From NCBI RefSeq assembly GCF_001423695.1, contig NZ_LMOZ01000001.1:1250443-1314442 (forward strand): 64,000 nucleotides of DNA, written 5' to 3'. This document shows positions 55,376 through 64,000 of this stretch, one piece after another; the stretch's first letter is position 1; each line of letters begins with the position of its first letter. This DNA is from Leifsonia sp. Leaf336 (lineage in GTDB: Bacteria; Actinomycetota; Actinomycetes; Actinomycetales; Microbacteriaceae). The position numbers were made by a program, and so were the translations under genes. The notes below the pieces were generated by a model, which was not told the DNA's origin, searched no databases, and saw only the letters and a program-made list of their open reading frames with translations.

Positions 55376-55972
55376 TCAGCTGGGGAAGTGTCCGCGCTTG
55401 ACCTGCGGCTTCGGCAGGCGCATGACACGCAGCTGCAGCGCGCGCATGGCGGCGTACCACTTGAGGCCGCGCTCGACCTTGGTCTTGCCGAACTTGTCGC
55501 CGATCTTCTTGGTGACCACGAAGCCGAGGACGATGCAGTCGATGACCGCGATCAGGAAGAACGCCCACAGCGCGACGAGGCCCCAGAGCTGCATGAACTG
55601 CCACGGCAGGAAGCTGAGCACGATGACCAGCAGCATGACCGGGATGAGGAACTCGCCGATGCTGAAGCGAGCGTCGACGTAGTCGCGCACGTAGCGCCGC
55701 TGCGGTCCGCGGTCGCGGGCGGTCAGGTAGCGCTCGTCGCCCGCGGCCATGCCGACCCGGGCCTTCTCGCGAGCCTCGGCCTGCTTGGTGCGCGCCGTGC
55801 GAGCCGCCTCCTTGCGGTCGGTGGGCACTAGGGGCCGCTTGCGGGCGGCCTCCTGCTCACGACGGGAGGGCGTGGGAGCGCCCTTGCCCTGCGTGAGCCG
55901 GGCTGCGGTCTCTTCGGGGGTCTCGACGGCGGGCGTCTCCGCCTCGGCCGCCGGGTTCTGTCGTTTCGCCAA
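55376..55972 (-). CDS. DUF3043 membrane protein
   Basis: A 198-residue protein. The start is taken as the TTG at 55972 (read MAKRQNPAAEAETPAVETPE), with GAAGG about 8 bases upstream. The charged N-terminus contains RKRPLVPTDRKEAARTARTK, a hallmark of actinobacterial DUF3043. Two helices follow (FLIPVMLLVIVLSFLPWQFM and WAFFLIAVIDCIVLGFVV), then a basic C-terminus. Function is unknown. It is divergent from the M20 peptidase gene and upstream of the RNase HI gene. Confidence 0.82.
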   Translation of the reverse strand: MAKRQNPAAEAETPAVETPEETAARLTQGKGAPTPSRREQEAARKRPLVPTDRKEAARTARTKQAEAREKARVGMAAGDERYLTARDRGPQRRYVRDYVDARFSIGEFLIPVMLLVIVLSFLPWQFMQLWGLVALWAFFLIAVIDCIVLGFVVTKKIGDKFGKTKVERGLKWYAAMRALQLRVMRLPKPQVKRGHFPS

Positions 55973-56001
55973 CGCTTGCGCCTTCGTTTCAGGGGTCCGT
56001 T

Positions 56002-56007
56002 TAAGAT
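56002..56007 (+). promoter_or_regulatory. -10 box TAAGAT, leaderless start of the M20 peptidase gene
   Basis: TAAGAT ends 7 nt before the ATG at 56015, with no ribosome-binding site between. Confidence 0.55.
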
Positions 56008-56014
56008 TACCCGC

Positions 56015-57451
56015 ATGACAGACTCCCAGCAGACTCCTTCCGGCCGAATCGCAGGCGGGGAGACCGACGCGGCGGAAGCGCGCGTCCGGGCCGCCGTCGA
56101 GACCGGCCTCCCCGCTACGATCGCCGAGCTCTCGCGCCTGGTGCGCATCCCGTCGGTCTCGTGGGCGGCCTACGACCCCGCGAACGTGCGCGCGAGCGCC
56201 GATGCGGTCGCCGGGCTGCTGCGCGAGACGGGCGCGTTCGACAGCGTGGAGGTGAAACAGGCGCCGATTTCGGGGGAGACCCTGGGTCAGCCCGCCGTGC
56301 TCGCGACCCGCGCGGCGAAGAACGGCCGCCCGACCGTGCTGCTCTACGCCCACCACGACGTGCAGCCCCAGGGCGACGCCGCGAACTGGGACACCCCTCC
56401 GTTCGAGCCGACCGTGCGGGGCGACCGGCTCTACGGCCGCGGCGCCGCGGACGACAAGGCGGGCGTCATGTCACACGTGGCGAGCGTGCGGGCGCTGGTC
56501 GAGGCCCTCGGCCCCGACTTCGACCTCGGCCTCGCGGTCTTCATCGAGGGCGAGGAGGAGTTCGGCTCGCGCTCGTTCGCGAACTTCCTGGAGCAGAACA
56601 AGGCGGCGCTGGCGGCCGACGTCATCGTCGTCGCCGACTCGGACAACGTCGACGTGGACACGCCGGCCCTCACCGTCTCGCTTCGCGGGAACGTGACCTT
56701 CAAGCTCACGGTGTCCACGCTGGAGCACGCCTCGCACTCCGGGATGTACGGGGGAGCGGCGCCCGACGCCATGCTCGCGCTGGTCGCCCTGCTGGCGACG
56801 CTGCACGACGAGAACGGGTCGGTCGCCGTCGAGGGGATGCGCTCGCACGACGACGCGGCGGAGCCGCCGGCGCTCAGCGAGGAGCAGTTCCACGAGGAGG
56901 CCGCGCTGCTGCCCGGCGTCACCCCGATCGGGACCGGACCGATCCTGTCGCGGATGTGGTCGCAGCCGACCGTGACGATCACCGGGATCGACGCGCCGAG
57001 CGTCGTGGACGCCTCCAACACCCTCCTCCCCAGCGTCGCCGTACGCCTGAGCGCGCGCGTCGCACCGGGGCAGCACGCCTCGGAGGCCTACGCGGCACTC
57101 GAGCGCCACCTGCGCGAGCACGCGCCTTTCGGCGCACACATCGAGATCAGCGACGTCGACACCGGCGACGCGTTCCTCGTCGACACGGCCGGATGGGCCG
57201 CGACAGAGGCCAAGCAGGCGATGGCCGACGCCTGGGGAAAGGACGCGGTCGAGACCGGCGTCGGGGGGTCGATCCCGTTCATCGCCGACCTGGTGCGCGA
57301 GTTCCCGGAGGCCCAGATCCTGGTGACGGGGGTCGAGGACCCCGACACCCGCGCGCACAGCCCGAACGAGTCGCTGCACCTGGGGGTGTTCAAGCGGGCG
57401 ATTCTCGCGGAGGCCCTGCTTCTGGCCCGGCTCGACCGACGCGAGAGCTGA
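56015..57451 (+). CDS. M20-family dipeptidase
   Basis: A 478-residue zinc exopeptidase. Metal and catalytic sites are intact: LLYAHHDVQPQGD (HxD), YGRGAADDKAGVMSHVASVR (bridging Asp), VFIEGEEEFGSRSF (catalytic EE) and VVADSDNVDVDTPAL (Asp). The lid-domain block LEHASHSGMYGGAAPDAM and C-terminal TRAHSPNESLHLGVF (His) follow. Such enzymes split dipeptides or peptide-like substrates; the exact substrate is unknown. A small promoter for erpA follows the gene. Confidence 0.93.
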   Translation: MTDSQQTPSGRIAGGETDAAEARVRAAVETGLPATIAELSRLVRIPSVSWAAYDPANVRASADAVAGLLRETGAFDSVEVKQAPISGETLGQPAVLATRAAKNGRPTVLLYAHHDVQPQGDAANWDTPPFEPTVRGDRLYGRGAADDKAGVMSHVASVRALVEALGPDFDLGLAVFIEGEEEFGSRSFANFLEQNKAALAADVIVVADSDNVDVDTPALTVSLRGNVTFKLTVSTLEHASHSGMYGGAAPDAMLALVALLATLHDENGSVAVEGMRSHDDAAEPPALSEEQFHEEAALLPGVTPIGTGPILSRMWSQPTVTITGIDAPSVVDASNTLLPSVAVRLSARVAPGQHASEAYAALERHLREHAPFGAHIEISDVDTGDAFLVDTAGWAATEAKQAMADAWGKDAVETGVGGSIPFIADLVREFPEAQILVTGVEDPDTRAHSPNESLHLGVFKRAILAEALLLARLDRRES

Positions 57452-57491
57452 GTGCTGTAGCGCTGGTGAGCGTTCTCCCGACAAAGCGACG

Positions 57492-57497
57492 TACAAT
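57492..57497 (+). promoter_or_regulatory. -10 box TACAAT upstream of erpA
   Basis: TACAAT lies 49 bases before the erpA ATG, giving a leader of about 42 nt that ends in a GAGGAG ribosome site. Confidence 0.5.
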
Positions 57498-57545
57498 CGA
57501 CGCAGATTTCGCAATCGAACTCTCGACACTCGTGTGAGGAGCCCC

Positions 57546-57902
57546 ATGACCGACACAGCGCTGACCGCGACCAAAGCCCACGGCGTCGGCCTGACCGACA
57601 ACGCAGCGGGCAAGGTGAAGAGCCTGCTCGAGCAGGAGGGCCGCGACGACCTGCGCCTGCGCGTCGCCGTGCAGCCCGGCGGCTGCTCCGGTCTGATCTA
57701 CCAGCTGTACTTCGACGAGCGCATGCTCGACGGCGACGCCACGGTCGATTTCGAGGGGGTCGAGGTCATCGTCGACAAGATGAGCGTCCCCTATCTGGAC
57801 GGCGCGACGATCGACTTCGAGGACACCATCCAGAAGCAGGGATTCACCATCGACAACCCCAACGCGACGGGGTCGTGCGCCTGCGGAGACTCGTTCCACT
57901 GA
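57546..57902 (+). CDS. erpA: Iron-sulfur insertion protein ErpA (HesB/A-type carrier)
   Basis: A 118-residue A-type carrier that delivers Fe-S clusters. The ligand cysteines are complete: QPGGCSGLIYQLYFD and SCACGDSFH (C-x-n-CxC). DGATIDFEDTIQKQGFTIDN precedes the C-terminal pair. The ATG at 57546 has GAGGAG 4 bases upstream. It is next to the cytochrome oxidase genes, but a terminator separates them. Confidence 0.94.
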   Translation: MTDTALTATKAHGVGLTDNAAGKVKSLLEQEGRDDLRLRVAVQPGGCSGLIYQLYFDERMLDGDATVDFEGVEVIVDKMSVPYLDGATIDFEDTIQKQGFTIDNPNATGSCACGDSFH

Positions 57903-57929
57903 GCCGTCTATAGCATAGAAAACACCTCT

Positions 57930-57955
57930 GGGCCGCCCCTTGTGGGCGGCCCTTT
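57930..57955 (+). terminator. Rho-independent terminator after erpA
   Basis: GGGCCGCCC (57930-57938) pairs with GGGCGGCCC (57944-57952) around a 5-nt loop, followed by TTTGTGTT. Confidence 0.9.
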
Positions 57956-58002
57956 GTGTTCAAAACCGGGTGTCCGGCGGAGTAGGGTAGATAACGCCAC
58001 AT

Positions 58003-58021
58003 ACAGTTGCATGTGAACTGT
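58003..58021. promoter_or_regulatory. Inverted repeat ACAGTT-N7-AACTGT upstream of ctaC
   Basis: ACAGTT (58003-58008) and AACTGT (58016-58021) form a perfect 6-bp inverted repeat 26 bases before ctaC. It lies downstream of a -10-like TAGGGT (57983-57988), inside the probable 5' leader. It could be an operator or an RNA hairpin. Confidence 0.35.
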
Positions 58022-58046
58022 CCCCGAGTCTCTCGAAAGGTCACCG

Positions 58047-58934
58047 GTGCGTCACAATCGCCGTCTCCGATGGGCTGCCATCCCGATCGCAGCGACACTC
58101 GCTATCGTCCTCGCGGGCTGCACGCAGGCCCAGCTCCACGGCTTCCTGCCGGGCTTCGTCGAGGGCGAGCAGCCCGTCACGAATCACACGGAGCGCATCA
58201 GCGGTCTCTGGGTGACGAGCTGGATCGTCCTTCTCATCGTGGGCATCGTCGTGTGGGGCCTGATCCTCTGGGCGGTCATCGTCTACCGACGCCGCAAGGG
58301 CCAGACCGGCCTCCCGGTTCAGTTGCGCTACAACATGCCGATCGAGATCTTCTACACGATCGTCCCGCTCATCCTGGTGCTCGGCTTCTTCGCCTTCACC
58401 GCGCGCGACCAGAACGCCATCGAGCAGCCGTACGCGCACCCCGACCTCAAGATCCAGGTCTACGCCAAGCAGTGGGCGTGGGACTTCAACTACGTCACCG
58501 ACAACGTGTACGACCCGGGAATCCAGGCCCAGCCCGACGACTCGAGTGCCGCCCCCGGCACCGTCCAAGAGGGCCAGATCCCCACGCTCTACCTCCCCGA
58601 GAACAAGAAGGTCACGATCCAGCTCGACTCGCGCGACGTGATCCACTCGTTCTGGGTGCCCGCCTTCCTCTACAAGAAGGACGTCATCCCGGGCAAGACG
58701 AACTACATGTACTTCTCGACCACCGGCCGCACGGGAACCTTCGTCGGCAAGTGCGCCGAGCTGTGCGGCGAGTACCACTCCGCGATGCTCTTCAACGTGA
58801 AGATCGTCTCGCAGAGCGAGTACGACGCTCACATCCAGTCCCTCCGCGACAAGGGCTTCGAGGGGCAGCTGGGGTCGGAGTACGACCGCAACAACAACCT
58901 GCCCGGCACGGGCGCCCCTACGGGCAACGAGTGA
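58047..58934 (+). CDS. ctaC: Cytochrome c oxidase subunit II
   Basis: A 295-residue lipoprotein subunit of the aa3 oxidase. The N-terminal signal ends in a lipobox (VLAGC). Two membrane helices (WIVLLIVGIVVWGLILWAVI and IFYTIVPLILVLGFFAF) precede the periplasmic CuA domain. The CuA ligands are in HSFWVPAF and CAELCGEYHSAM (two Cys, His, Glu and Met). GTG start at 58047. It shuttles electrons from cytochrome bc1/c to subunit I. Confidence 0.96.
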   Translation: MRHNRRLRWAAIPIAATLAIVLAGCTQAQLHGFLPGFVEGEQPVTNHTERISGLWVTSWIVLLIVGIVVWGLILWAVIVYRRRKGQTGLPVQLRYNMPIEIFYTIVPLILVLGFFAFTARDQNAIEQPYAHPDLKIQVYAKQWAWDFNYVTDNVYDPGIQAQPDDSSAAPGTVQEGQIPTLYLPENKKVTIQLDSRDVIHSFWVPAFLYKKDVIPGKTNYMYFSTTGRTGTFVGKCAELCGEYHSAMLFNVKIVSQSEYDAHIQSLRDKGFEGQLGSEYDRNNNLPGTGAPTGNE

Positions 58935-58959
58935 TTCCGGCAACGAGTAGGACAGACGC

Positions 58960-60711
58960 ATGACGACGACAGCACCGGCGCCGGGAGCGACCACCGCTCC
59001 TGCCGCTCCGAAGCCCACTCTCCTCACCGCGAACGGGGTAGAGCGCAAGGGCAACATCCTCGTGAACTACATCACGTCGACGGACCACAAGACGATCGGG
59101 TACATGTACCTCATCTCGTCGTTCATCTACTTCTTGATCGGCGGCGTGATGGCGCTGATCATCCGCGCCCAGCTGTTCGAGCCGGGCCTGGAGGTCGTTC
59201 AGACCAAGGAGCAGTACAACCAGCTGTTCACGATGCACGGCACGATCATGCTGCTGATGTTCGCGACGCCGCTGTTCGCCGGGTTCGCCAACGTGCTCAT
59301 GCCGCTCCAGATCGGCGCTCCCGACGTGGCGTTCCCGCGACTGAACGCTCTCGCGTACTGGTTCTACTCGTTCGGATCGCTGATCGCGGTCGCCGGCTTC
59401 CTCACCCCGCAGGGTGCCGCCTCGTTCGGGTGGTTCGCCTACGCGCCGTTGTCGAGTACGACGTTCTCACCCGGCGTCGGAGGCAATCTCTGGGTCGTCG
59501 GCCTCGGTCTGTCGGGCTTCGGAACGATCCTCGGTGCGGTGAACTTCATCACCACCATCATCACGATGCGCGCCCCGGGCATGACCATGTTCCGCATGCC
59601 GATCTTCACGTGGAACATCCTGGTCACGTCGATCCTCGTGCTCATGGCCTTCCCGGTCCTGGCTGCGGCGCTCTTCGCGCTCGCCGCCGACCGCGTGTTC
59701 GACGCGCACATCTACGACGCGGCCAACGGAGGGGCGCTGCTCTGGCAGCACCTGTTCTGGTTCTTCGGGCATCCGGAGGTCTACATCATCGCGCTGCCGT
59801 TCTTCGGCATCGTGTCCGAGATCTTCCCGGTGTTCAGCCGCAAGCCGATCTTCGGGTACAAGACCCTGATCTACGCGACGATCTCGATCGCGGCCCTGTC
59901 CGTCACGGTGTGGGCCCACCACATGTACGTGACCGGCTCGGTCCTGCTGCCCTGGTTCTCACTGATGACGATGCTCATCGCTGTTCCGACCGGTGTGAAG
60001 ATCTTCAACTGGATCGGCACGATGTGGCGTGGATCGCTGACGTTCGAGTCGCCCATGCTGTGGTCGATCGGCTTCCTCATCACGTTCACCTTCGGTGGTC
60101 TGACCGGTGTCATCCTCGCGTCGCCGCCGCTCGACTTCCACGTGTCCGACACGTACTTCGTCGTGGCGCACTTCCACTACGTGGTGTTCGGAACCGTCGT
60201 GTTCGCGATGTTCGCCGGGTTCTACTTCTGGTGGCCCAAGTGGACGGGCAAGATGCTCAACGACCGGCTGGGCAAGTGGCACTTCTGGTTGCTGTTCATC
60301 GGCTTCCACACGACGTTCCTCATCCAGCACTGGCTGGGCGTTGTCGGCATGCCCCGACGGTATGCGACCTACCTGCCGTCCGACGGCTTCACGTGGATGA
60401 ACCAGGTCTCGTCGATCGGTGCGGGCATCCTGGCCGTCTCGATGATCCCGTTCTTCGTCAATGTCTACCTCACGGCGCGCAACGCGCCGAAGGTCACCGT
60501 CAACGACCCGTGGGGCTACGGACGCTCGCTCGAGTGGGCGACCTCCTGCCCGCCGCCGCGGCACAACTTCACGTCCATCCCGCGGATCCGTTCGGAGTCG
60601 CCGGCATTCGACCTGAACCACCCGGAGGCCGGCATCCCGATCGGTATCGGCGGCGGCAAGGACGCCCCCGATGCCCCTGTGCTCGACATCGCAGACAGCA
60701 AGGTGAAGTGA
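58960..60711 (+). CDS. ctaD: Cytochrome c oxidase subunit I
   Basis: A 583-residue twelve-helix core subunit holding heme a, heme a3 and CuB. Ligand motifs: [12 protein letters not shown] (heme a His), [17 protein letters not shown] (His and Tyr of the CuB site), [10 protein letters not shown] (CuB His pair) and [11 protein letters not shown] (heme a3 and heme a His). It reduces O2 to water and pumps protons. It lies 25 bases after ctaC and 4 bases before ctaF, as in other actinobacteria. Confidence 0.97.
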   Translation: MTTTAPAPGATTAPAAPKPTLLTANGVERKGNILVNYITSTDHKTIGYMYLISSFIYFLIGGVMALIIRAQLFEPGLEVVQTKEQYNQLFTMHGTIMLLMFATPLFAGFANVLMPLQIGAPDVAFPRLNALAYWFYSFGSLIAVAGFLTPQGAASFGWFAYAPLSSTTFSPGVGGNLWVVGLGLSGFGTILGAVNFITTIITMRAPGMTMFRMPIFTWNILVTSILVLMAFPVLAAALFALAADRVFDAHIYDAANGGALLWQHLFWFFGHPEVYIIALPFFGIVSEIFPVFSRKPIFGYKTLIYATISIAALSVTVWAHHMYVTGSVLLPWFSLMTMLIAVPTGVKIFNWIGTMWRGSLTFESPMLWSIGFLITFTFGGLTGVILASPPLDFHVSDTYFVVAHFHYVVFGTVVFAMFAGFYFWWPKWTGKMLNDRLGKWHFWLLFIGFHTTFLIQHWLGVVGMPRRYATYLPSDGFTWMNQVSSIGAGILAVSMIPFFVNVYLTARNAPKVTVNDPWGYGRSLEWATSCPPPRHNFTSIPRIRSESPAFDLNHPEAGIPIGIGGGKDAPDAPVLDIADSKVK

Positions 60712-60715
60712 ACCC

Positions 60716-61138
60716 ATGAGAGCTAACGCAATCCTCTTCTGGATCCTCTCGGCCTTCTTCCTCCTCTCGGCGATCGTCTACACGCTGTGGAGCCTCCTCG
60801 ACCCGATGCACATGAAGGTCGAGTGGGTCGGCACCGTGGCGCTCACTCTGAGCGCCATCCTCGCCGCCTTCATCGCCTTCTACGTCGGGCGCTCGCACGC
60901 CTCCCAGGGCGGTGAGCTGCCCGAGGACAAGCTCGACGCCAACATCGACGACGGCGACCCGGAACTCGGTCACTTCTCCCCGTGGAGCTGGTGGCCGGTG
61001 GCCCTCGGTGCCGCGGCGGCTCTGGTGATGCTCGGCCTCGCGGTCGGCTTCTGGATCTGCTTCATCGGTGTCGCCTTCGCTCTGGTCTGCATCGTCGGCT
61101 GGGTCTACGAGTACTACCGGGGCTTCTTCGCCCGCTGA
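60716..61138 (+). CDS. ctaF: Cytochrome c oxidase subunit IV (CtaF)
   Basis: A 140-residue actinobacterial subunit IV with four membrane helices (e.g. AILFWILSAFFLLSAIVYTL and VGTVALTLSAILAAFIAFYV). The motif HFSPWSWWPVALGAAAALVM is typical of the CtaF family. It stabilises the oxidase in the bc1-aa3 supercomplex. It ends the ctaCDF group; a bidirectional terminator follows. Confidence 0.92.
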   Translation: MRANAILFWILSAFFLLSAIVYTLWSLLDPMHMKVEWVGTVALTLSAILAAFIAFYVGRSHASQGGELPEDKLDANIDDGDPELGHFSPWSWWPVALGAAAALVMLGLAVGFWICFIGVAFALVCIVGWVYEYYRGFFAR

Positions 61139-61160
61139 GCCGAACGCGAACGTTCGATCC

Positions 61161-61192
61161 GAAAGGCCGCCTCCTCCGGGAGGCGGCCTTTC
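61161..61192. terminator. Bidirectional terminator between ctaF and the RlmA-like gene
   Basis: GAAAGGCCGCCTCC (61161-61174) pairs perfectly with GGAGGCGGCCTTTC (61179-61192) around a TCCG loop. AAA and TTT at its ends suit termination from both sides. A second palindrome, CGAACG/CGTTCG, lies just upstream at 61141-61156. Confidence 0.9.
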
Positions 61193-61214
61193 TGCGTCGT
61201 CTGGACGCCGGAGG

Positions 61215-62042
61215 TCAGCGCGCTTCGAAGCTGAGCACGTCGACGGAGACGGTCGTCTCGTCGGCTGGGGCGGGTGCCGCGTCCGCGTGACGCGCTGACG
61301 GTCCCATGCCCGCCAGAGCGACTCGGAGGGCGTCGTCGAGTGCGAGTGCGTAACTGACGTGTTCGCGCGTCAGCGGGGCGTACAGGGCGCCTGCGGCCGC
61401 AATAACGTCTTCGGCCTTGTCGGTCGGGATGTCGAGCATCGTGCCGGCCTGCCGGAGCGATCCGAGGTGGTCCGCACGTGGCACCACCACCACGAGCCGG
61501 CCGCCCGGGCGGAGCACACGGTGGAACTCGGGCAGATTCCGCGGAGCGAAGACGTCGAGCACGACGTCCACATTCTGCGAGCGGACGGGGAGCGGACGCC
61601 AAGTGTCGGCGACCAGGCCATCGACGCGTGCCGACGAACGCGCGGCGCGGGCGACTGCGGCGGGGGAGAGGTCCATCGCCAGGCCGATCGCGTCGGGCGC
61701 GCTCGCGACGGCGGCTCGCAGGTAGTAGCCCGTGCCGGCACCGGCGTCGAGGGTCCGCGAGCCCTCGGCGGGTTGGGCGGCTGCCGCGACCGCTGAGGCG
61801 ATGGGGGCGAAGGCGCCTCCCTCGAGCACCACGTCGCGGGCGTCCAGCATCTCGGCCGAGTCGCCGACCAGTTTGCTGCCGCCCCCGAGCAACGATACGT
61901 AGCCGCGCTTGTTGACGTCGTGGCGGTGACCCTCGGCGCAGCCGAGGGTCAGCCGGTCCAGGGGCTCCAGGTCACGTCCGCACACGGGGCAGCGCAACCA
62001 GGAGGCCAGACGGGCGAGCGCGGGACGGGCCGGATCGGTCAC
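61215..62042 (-). CDS. RlmA-type 23S rRNA (guanine-N1)-methyltransferase
   Basis: A 275-residue SAM-dependent methyltransferase. The N-terminal zinc site (WLRCPVCGRDLEPL, GCAEGHRHDVNKRGYVSLLG) is the family hallmark. SAM-binding motif TLDAGAGTGYYLRAAV and IGLAMDLSPAAVARAAR follow. It resembles RlmA(I/II), which modifies 23S rRNA helix 35 (G745/748) and can affect macrolide binding. Convergent with ctaF. Confidence 0.88.
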   Translation of the reverse strand: MTDPARPALARLASWLRCPVCGRDLEPLDRLTLGCAEGHRHDVNKRGYVSLLGGGSKLVGDSAEMLDARDVVLEGGAFAPIASAVAAAAQPAEGSRTLDAGAGTGYYLRAAVASAPDAIGLAMDLSPAAVARAARSSARVDGLVADTWRPLPVRSQNVDVVLDVFAPRNLPEFHRVLRPGGRLVVVVPRADHLGSLRQAGTMLDIPTDKAEDVIAAAGALYAPLTREHVSYALALDDALRVALAGMGPSARHADAAPAPADETTVSVDVLSFEAR

Positions 62043-62096
62043 AGGAAGCTCCTCGGACGTGCCGGGCGTGGAAGCCGAGCGGCGGTGGAAACGGGA

Positions 62097-62127
62097 AAGC
62101 GCCGATCGTCGATGACGATCGGCGCTT
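62097..62127 (-). terminator. Terminator after qcrB
   Basis: AAGCGCCGATCGTC (62097-62110) pairs with GACGATCGGCGCTT (62114-62127) around a GAT loop. On the minus strand it is followed by TTTCCC. It lies 20 bases after the qcrB stop. Confidence 0.85.
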
Positions 62128-62146
62128 CCACGGAAGGTTCAGCGGA

Positions 62147-63766
62147 TCAGTGGTGACCGTGACCCGACTCGAGCTCCCCGCGGGTCGGCGGGACGAGACG
62201 GTCTTCGAAGAACCAGCGGGACAGGCTCGCGCGCATCCGCGTGCCGGCCGTGATCTTGCCGCGCTTGTTCGGGCGGATCATCAGCGGTTCGTACGCCTCG
62301 AAGCTCACCAGACGCCAGCGCTCGTAGTCGCTGAGCTGCTCGTGCACCTCGATGAACTCGCCACCGGGGAGCTTGACGATGCGGCCCGTCTCGTAGCCGT
62401 GAAGCGCGACCGAACGGTCCTTCTTCTGGAGCGCGAGGCAGACGCGCTTGGTGAGGAAGTACGCGACGACCGGACCGACGAAGAGCAGCGCCTGGAGCGT
62501 GTGGATCACGCCCTCCATCGTCAGCATGAAGTGCGTGGCGATGATGTCGGACGACGCCGCAGCCCAGAACACCGCGTAGAACGTCACGCCGGCAGCACCG
62601 ATGGCGGTGCGGGTGGCCGCGTTGCGCGGACGGTCGAGGATGTGGTGCTCGCGCTTGTCGCCGGTGATCCACGCCTCGATGAAGGGGTAGATCATCACGG
62701 TCACGATGAAGACACCGAGAATGACGACCGGCACGATGATGTTGAACGACCAGGTGCGGTTGAGCCAGACGAACTCCCAGCCCGGCGGAACCAGACGCAG
62801 GGCGCCGTCCGCGAAGCCGATGTACCAGTCGGGCTGGGTGCCGGCGGAGACGGGGGAGGGGTCGTACGGGCCGTAGTTCCAGATCGGGTTGATGGTGAAG
62901 AGCGACGCCATGAGCGCGACGACACCGAACACGATGAAGAAGAAGCCGCCGGCCTTCGCGGCGTACACCGGGAGGACCGGGTAGCCCACGACGTTGCCCT
63001 GTGTGCGGCCGGGAGCGGCGTACTGCGTGTGCTTGTGGACGACCACGAACACCAGGTGCAGCGCGATGAACGCGACCACGAGCGCCGGAAGCAGCAGGAT
63101 GTGCAGCGTGTAGAGGCGCCCGACGATCGCCGTGCCCGGGAACTCGCCGCCGAAGAGCAGGAACGAGATCCAGGTGCCGACGACGGGGAGGCCCTTGATC
63201 AGGCCGTCGATGATGCGGAGGCCGTTGCCGGACAGCAGGTCGTCGGGGAGCGAGTAGCCCGTGAAGCCCTCGGCCATCGCAAGGATGAACAGCGTGAAGC
63301 CGATCACCCAGTTGAGTTCGCGCGGCTTGCGGAACGCACCCGTGAAGAAGATGCGGAGCATGTGCAGGCCGATCGCGGCCACGAACAGCAGCGCCGCCCA
63401 GTGGTGGATCTGGCGCACGAGCAGGCCGCCGCGCACCTCGAACGAGATGTTGAGCGTGGACTCCATCGCCGCGGACATGTGGATGCCCTTGAGCGGCACG
63501 TACGAGCCGTTGTAGACGACCTCGGCCATCGACGCCTGGAAGAAGAACGTCAGGAACGTTCCCGTCAGCAGGATGACGATGAAGCTGTAGAGGGCGACCT
63601 CACCGAGCAGGAAGGACCAGTGGTCCGGGAAGATCTTGCGACCGAACTCCTTGACCGCGCCGGAGATGCTGGTGCGGTCCTCGATGTAGTTGGCGGCCGC
63701 CGCTGTGAAGCCGCCGCTCTTGACCGTGGTTTCTGCCGCAGGAGGTGCGGCGGTCGTGGTGCTCAA
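62147..63766 (-). CDS. qcrB: Cytochrome bc1 complex cytochrome b subunit
   Basis: A 539-residue membrane subunit carrying two b hemes and the quinol sites. Heme histidines lie in [20 protein letters not shown] and [20 protein letters not shown]. The Qo motif is [18 protein letters not shown] ([20 protein letters not shown] follows). The C-terminal cytosolic extension (LGF-free, basic and His-rich) is typical of actinobacterial QcrB. It starts at a TTG overlapping the qcrA stop (ATTGA), with GGGAG upstream. Confidence 0.95.
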   Translation of the reverse strand: MSTTTAAPPAAETTVKSGGFTAAAANYIEDRTSISGAVKEFGRKIFPDHWSFLLGEVALYSFIVILLTGTFLTFFFQASMAEVVYNGSYVPLKGIHMSAAMESTLNISFEVRGGLLVRQIHHWAALLFVAAIGLHMLRIFFTGAFRKPRELNWVIGFTLFILAMAEGFTGYSLPDDLLSGNGLRIIDGLIKGLPVVGTWISFLLFGGEFPGTAIVGRLYTLHILLLPALVVAFIALHLVFVVVHKHTQYAAPGRTQGNVVGYPVLPVYAAKAGGFFFIVFGVVALMASLFTINPIWNYGPYDPSPVSAGTQPDWYIGFADGALRLVPPGWEFVWLNRTWSFNIIVPVVILGVFIVTVMIYPFIEAWITGDKREHHILDRPRNAATRTAIGAAGVTFYAVFWAAASSDIIATHFMLTMEGVIHTLQALLFVGPVVAYFLTKRVCLALQKKDRSVALHGYETGRIVKLPGGEFIEVHEQLSDYERWRLVSFEAYEPLMIRPNKRGKITAGTRMRASLSRWFFEDRLVPPTRGELESGHGHH

Positions 63767-64000
63767 TGGCGCTCCCAGAAACTCGGGCCGACGGGCTCGT
63801 GGAAGTCGCTGCGGGCGACCAGGTAACCGTCGGCGTCAACGGTGATCGGCAGCTGCGGCAATGGCCGCTTCGCCGGTCCGAAGATGACCTCTGCCTCGTG
63901 CGTGATGTCGAACTGCGACTGGTGGCACGGGCACAGCAGGTGGTGGGTCTGCTGCTCGTAGAGCGCCACCGGGCACCCGACGTGCGTGCAGATCTTGGAG
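63763..64000 (-). CDS. qcrA: Rieske iron-sulfur subunit QcrA (C-terminal part, cut by window end)
   Basis: The last 79 residues are present, from the frame at 63999 down to the TGA at 63763. The Rieske cluster motifs are seen: [14 protein letters not shown] (CxH) and [12 protein letters not shown] (CxxH). [12 protein letters not shown] block then leads to the C-terminus, WERH. It passes electrons from quinol to cytochrome c in the bc1 complex. The upstream part and any qcrC gene lie outside the window. Confidence 0.95.
   Translation of the reverse strand, partial: SKICTHVGCPVALYEQQTHHLLCPCHQSQFDITHEAEVIFGPAKRPLPQLPITVDADGYLVARSDFHEPVGPSFWERH

Noticed and set aside
62150-63826. Plus-strand open frame antisense to qcrB (558 codons)
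   Set aside because: It is a low-complexity Asp/Glu/Arg/His composition typical of antisense frames. qcrB is certain on the other strand.

Overview
The window is about 64 kb of high-GC DNA, with GTG starts common and genes tightly packed on both strands. Gene content and order place it in the Actinobacteria, most likely the Microbacteriaceae (Leifsonia-like). The evidence is the actinobacterial division cluster without ftsA (mraZ to divIVA/wag31), a GarA/MerR cluster, a PknL/Rv2175c/DAHP-synthase cluster, and a QcrB/QcrA plus CtaC/CtaD/CtaF respiratory chain. MurE has an FHPR motif where DAP-adding enzymes usually have DNPR, which fits the non-DAP peptidoglycan of that family. I see no rRNA, tRNA, CRISPR array, insertion sequence or prophage.

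Layout. Positions 1-5.8 kb hold small accessory genes: two VOC proteins, a J-domain/NERD-like protein, a frameshifted gene, an LRV/S4/DUF72 operon and two membrane proteins. Positions 5.8-8.4 kb hold a CDP-alcohol phosphatidyltransferase, a GarA/OdhI-like FHA protein and two MerR regulators. Positions 8.4-14.7 kb hold a ParA ATPase, pyruvate carboxylase, a MinD-like ATPase and peptide deformylase. Positions 14.7-20.2 kb hold an epimerase, an endonuclease-fold/AbiEi-like protein flanked by palindromic repeats, an acyl-CoA synthetase, a ROK kinase and an acyltransferase. Positions 20.3-27.0 kb hold class II DAHP synthase, PknL with PASTA domains, a LysM cell-wall protein, an Rv2175c-like protein, a polyprenyl synthase and a DUF3040 protein. 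Positions 27.2-50.8 kb are the division and cell-wall cluster: mraZ-rsmH-ftsL-ftsI-murE-murF-mraY-murD-ftsW-murG-murC-ftsQ-ftsZ-yggS-sepF-yggT-divIVA-lspA-rluD-like-dnaE. Positions 50.9-57.9 kb hold a flavin reductase, hisD, nrdR, pyrD, an RNase HI fusion, a DUF3043 protein, an M20 peptidase and erpA. Positions 58.0-64.0 kb hold ctaC-ctaD-ctaF, an RlmA-type methyltransferase, qcrB and the 3' part of qcrA.

How they work together. The mra/dcw cluster makes lipid II (MurC-F, MraY, MurG), polymerises and cross-links it (FtsW, FtsI), and places septum and pole (FtsZ, SepF, FtsQ, FtsL, DivIVA). PknL, GarA and the LysM protein are plausible signalling and wall-remodelling partners. The respiratory genes encode parts of the cytochrome bc1-aa3 supercomplex.

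Most of the window is ordinary core genome and I found no clear new defence or biosynthetic system. The most unusual signals are non-coding: a three-copy palindromic element sharing the core TTCGTGCCACGAA (two copies flank the endonuclease-like gene), a 19-bp tandem repeat that includes the murG stop codon, a GTCACA direct repeat resembling an MtrA box upstream of the LysM gene, a 10-bp-period GTGG operator at mraZ, and a recurrent TANNNT box 6-9 nt before many start codons that suggests leaderless transcription.
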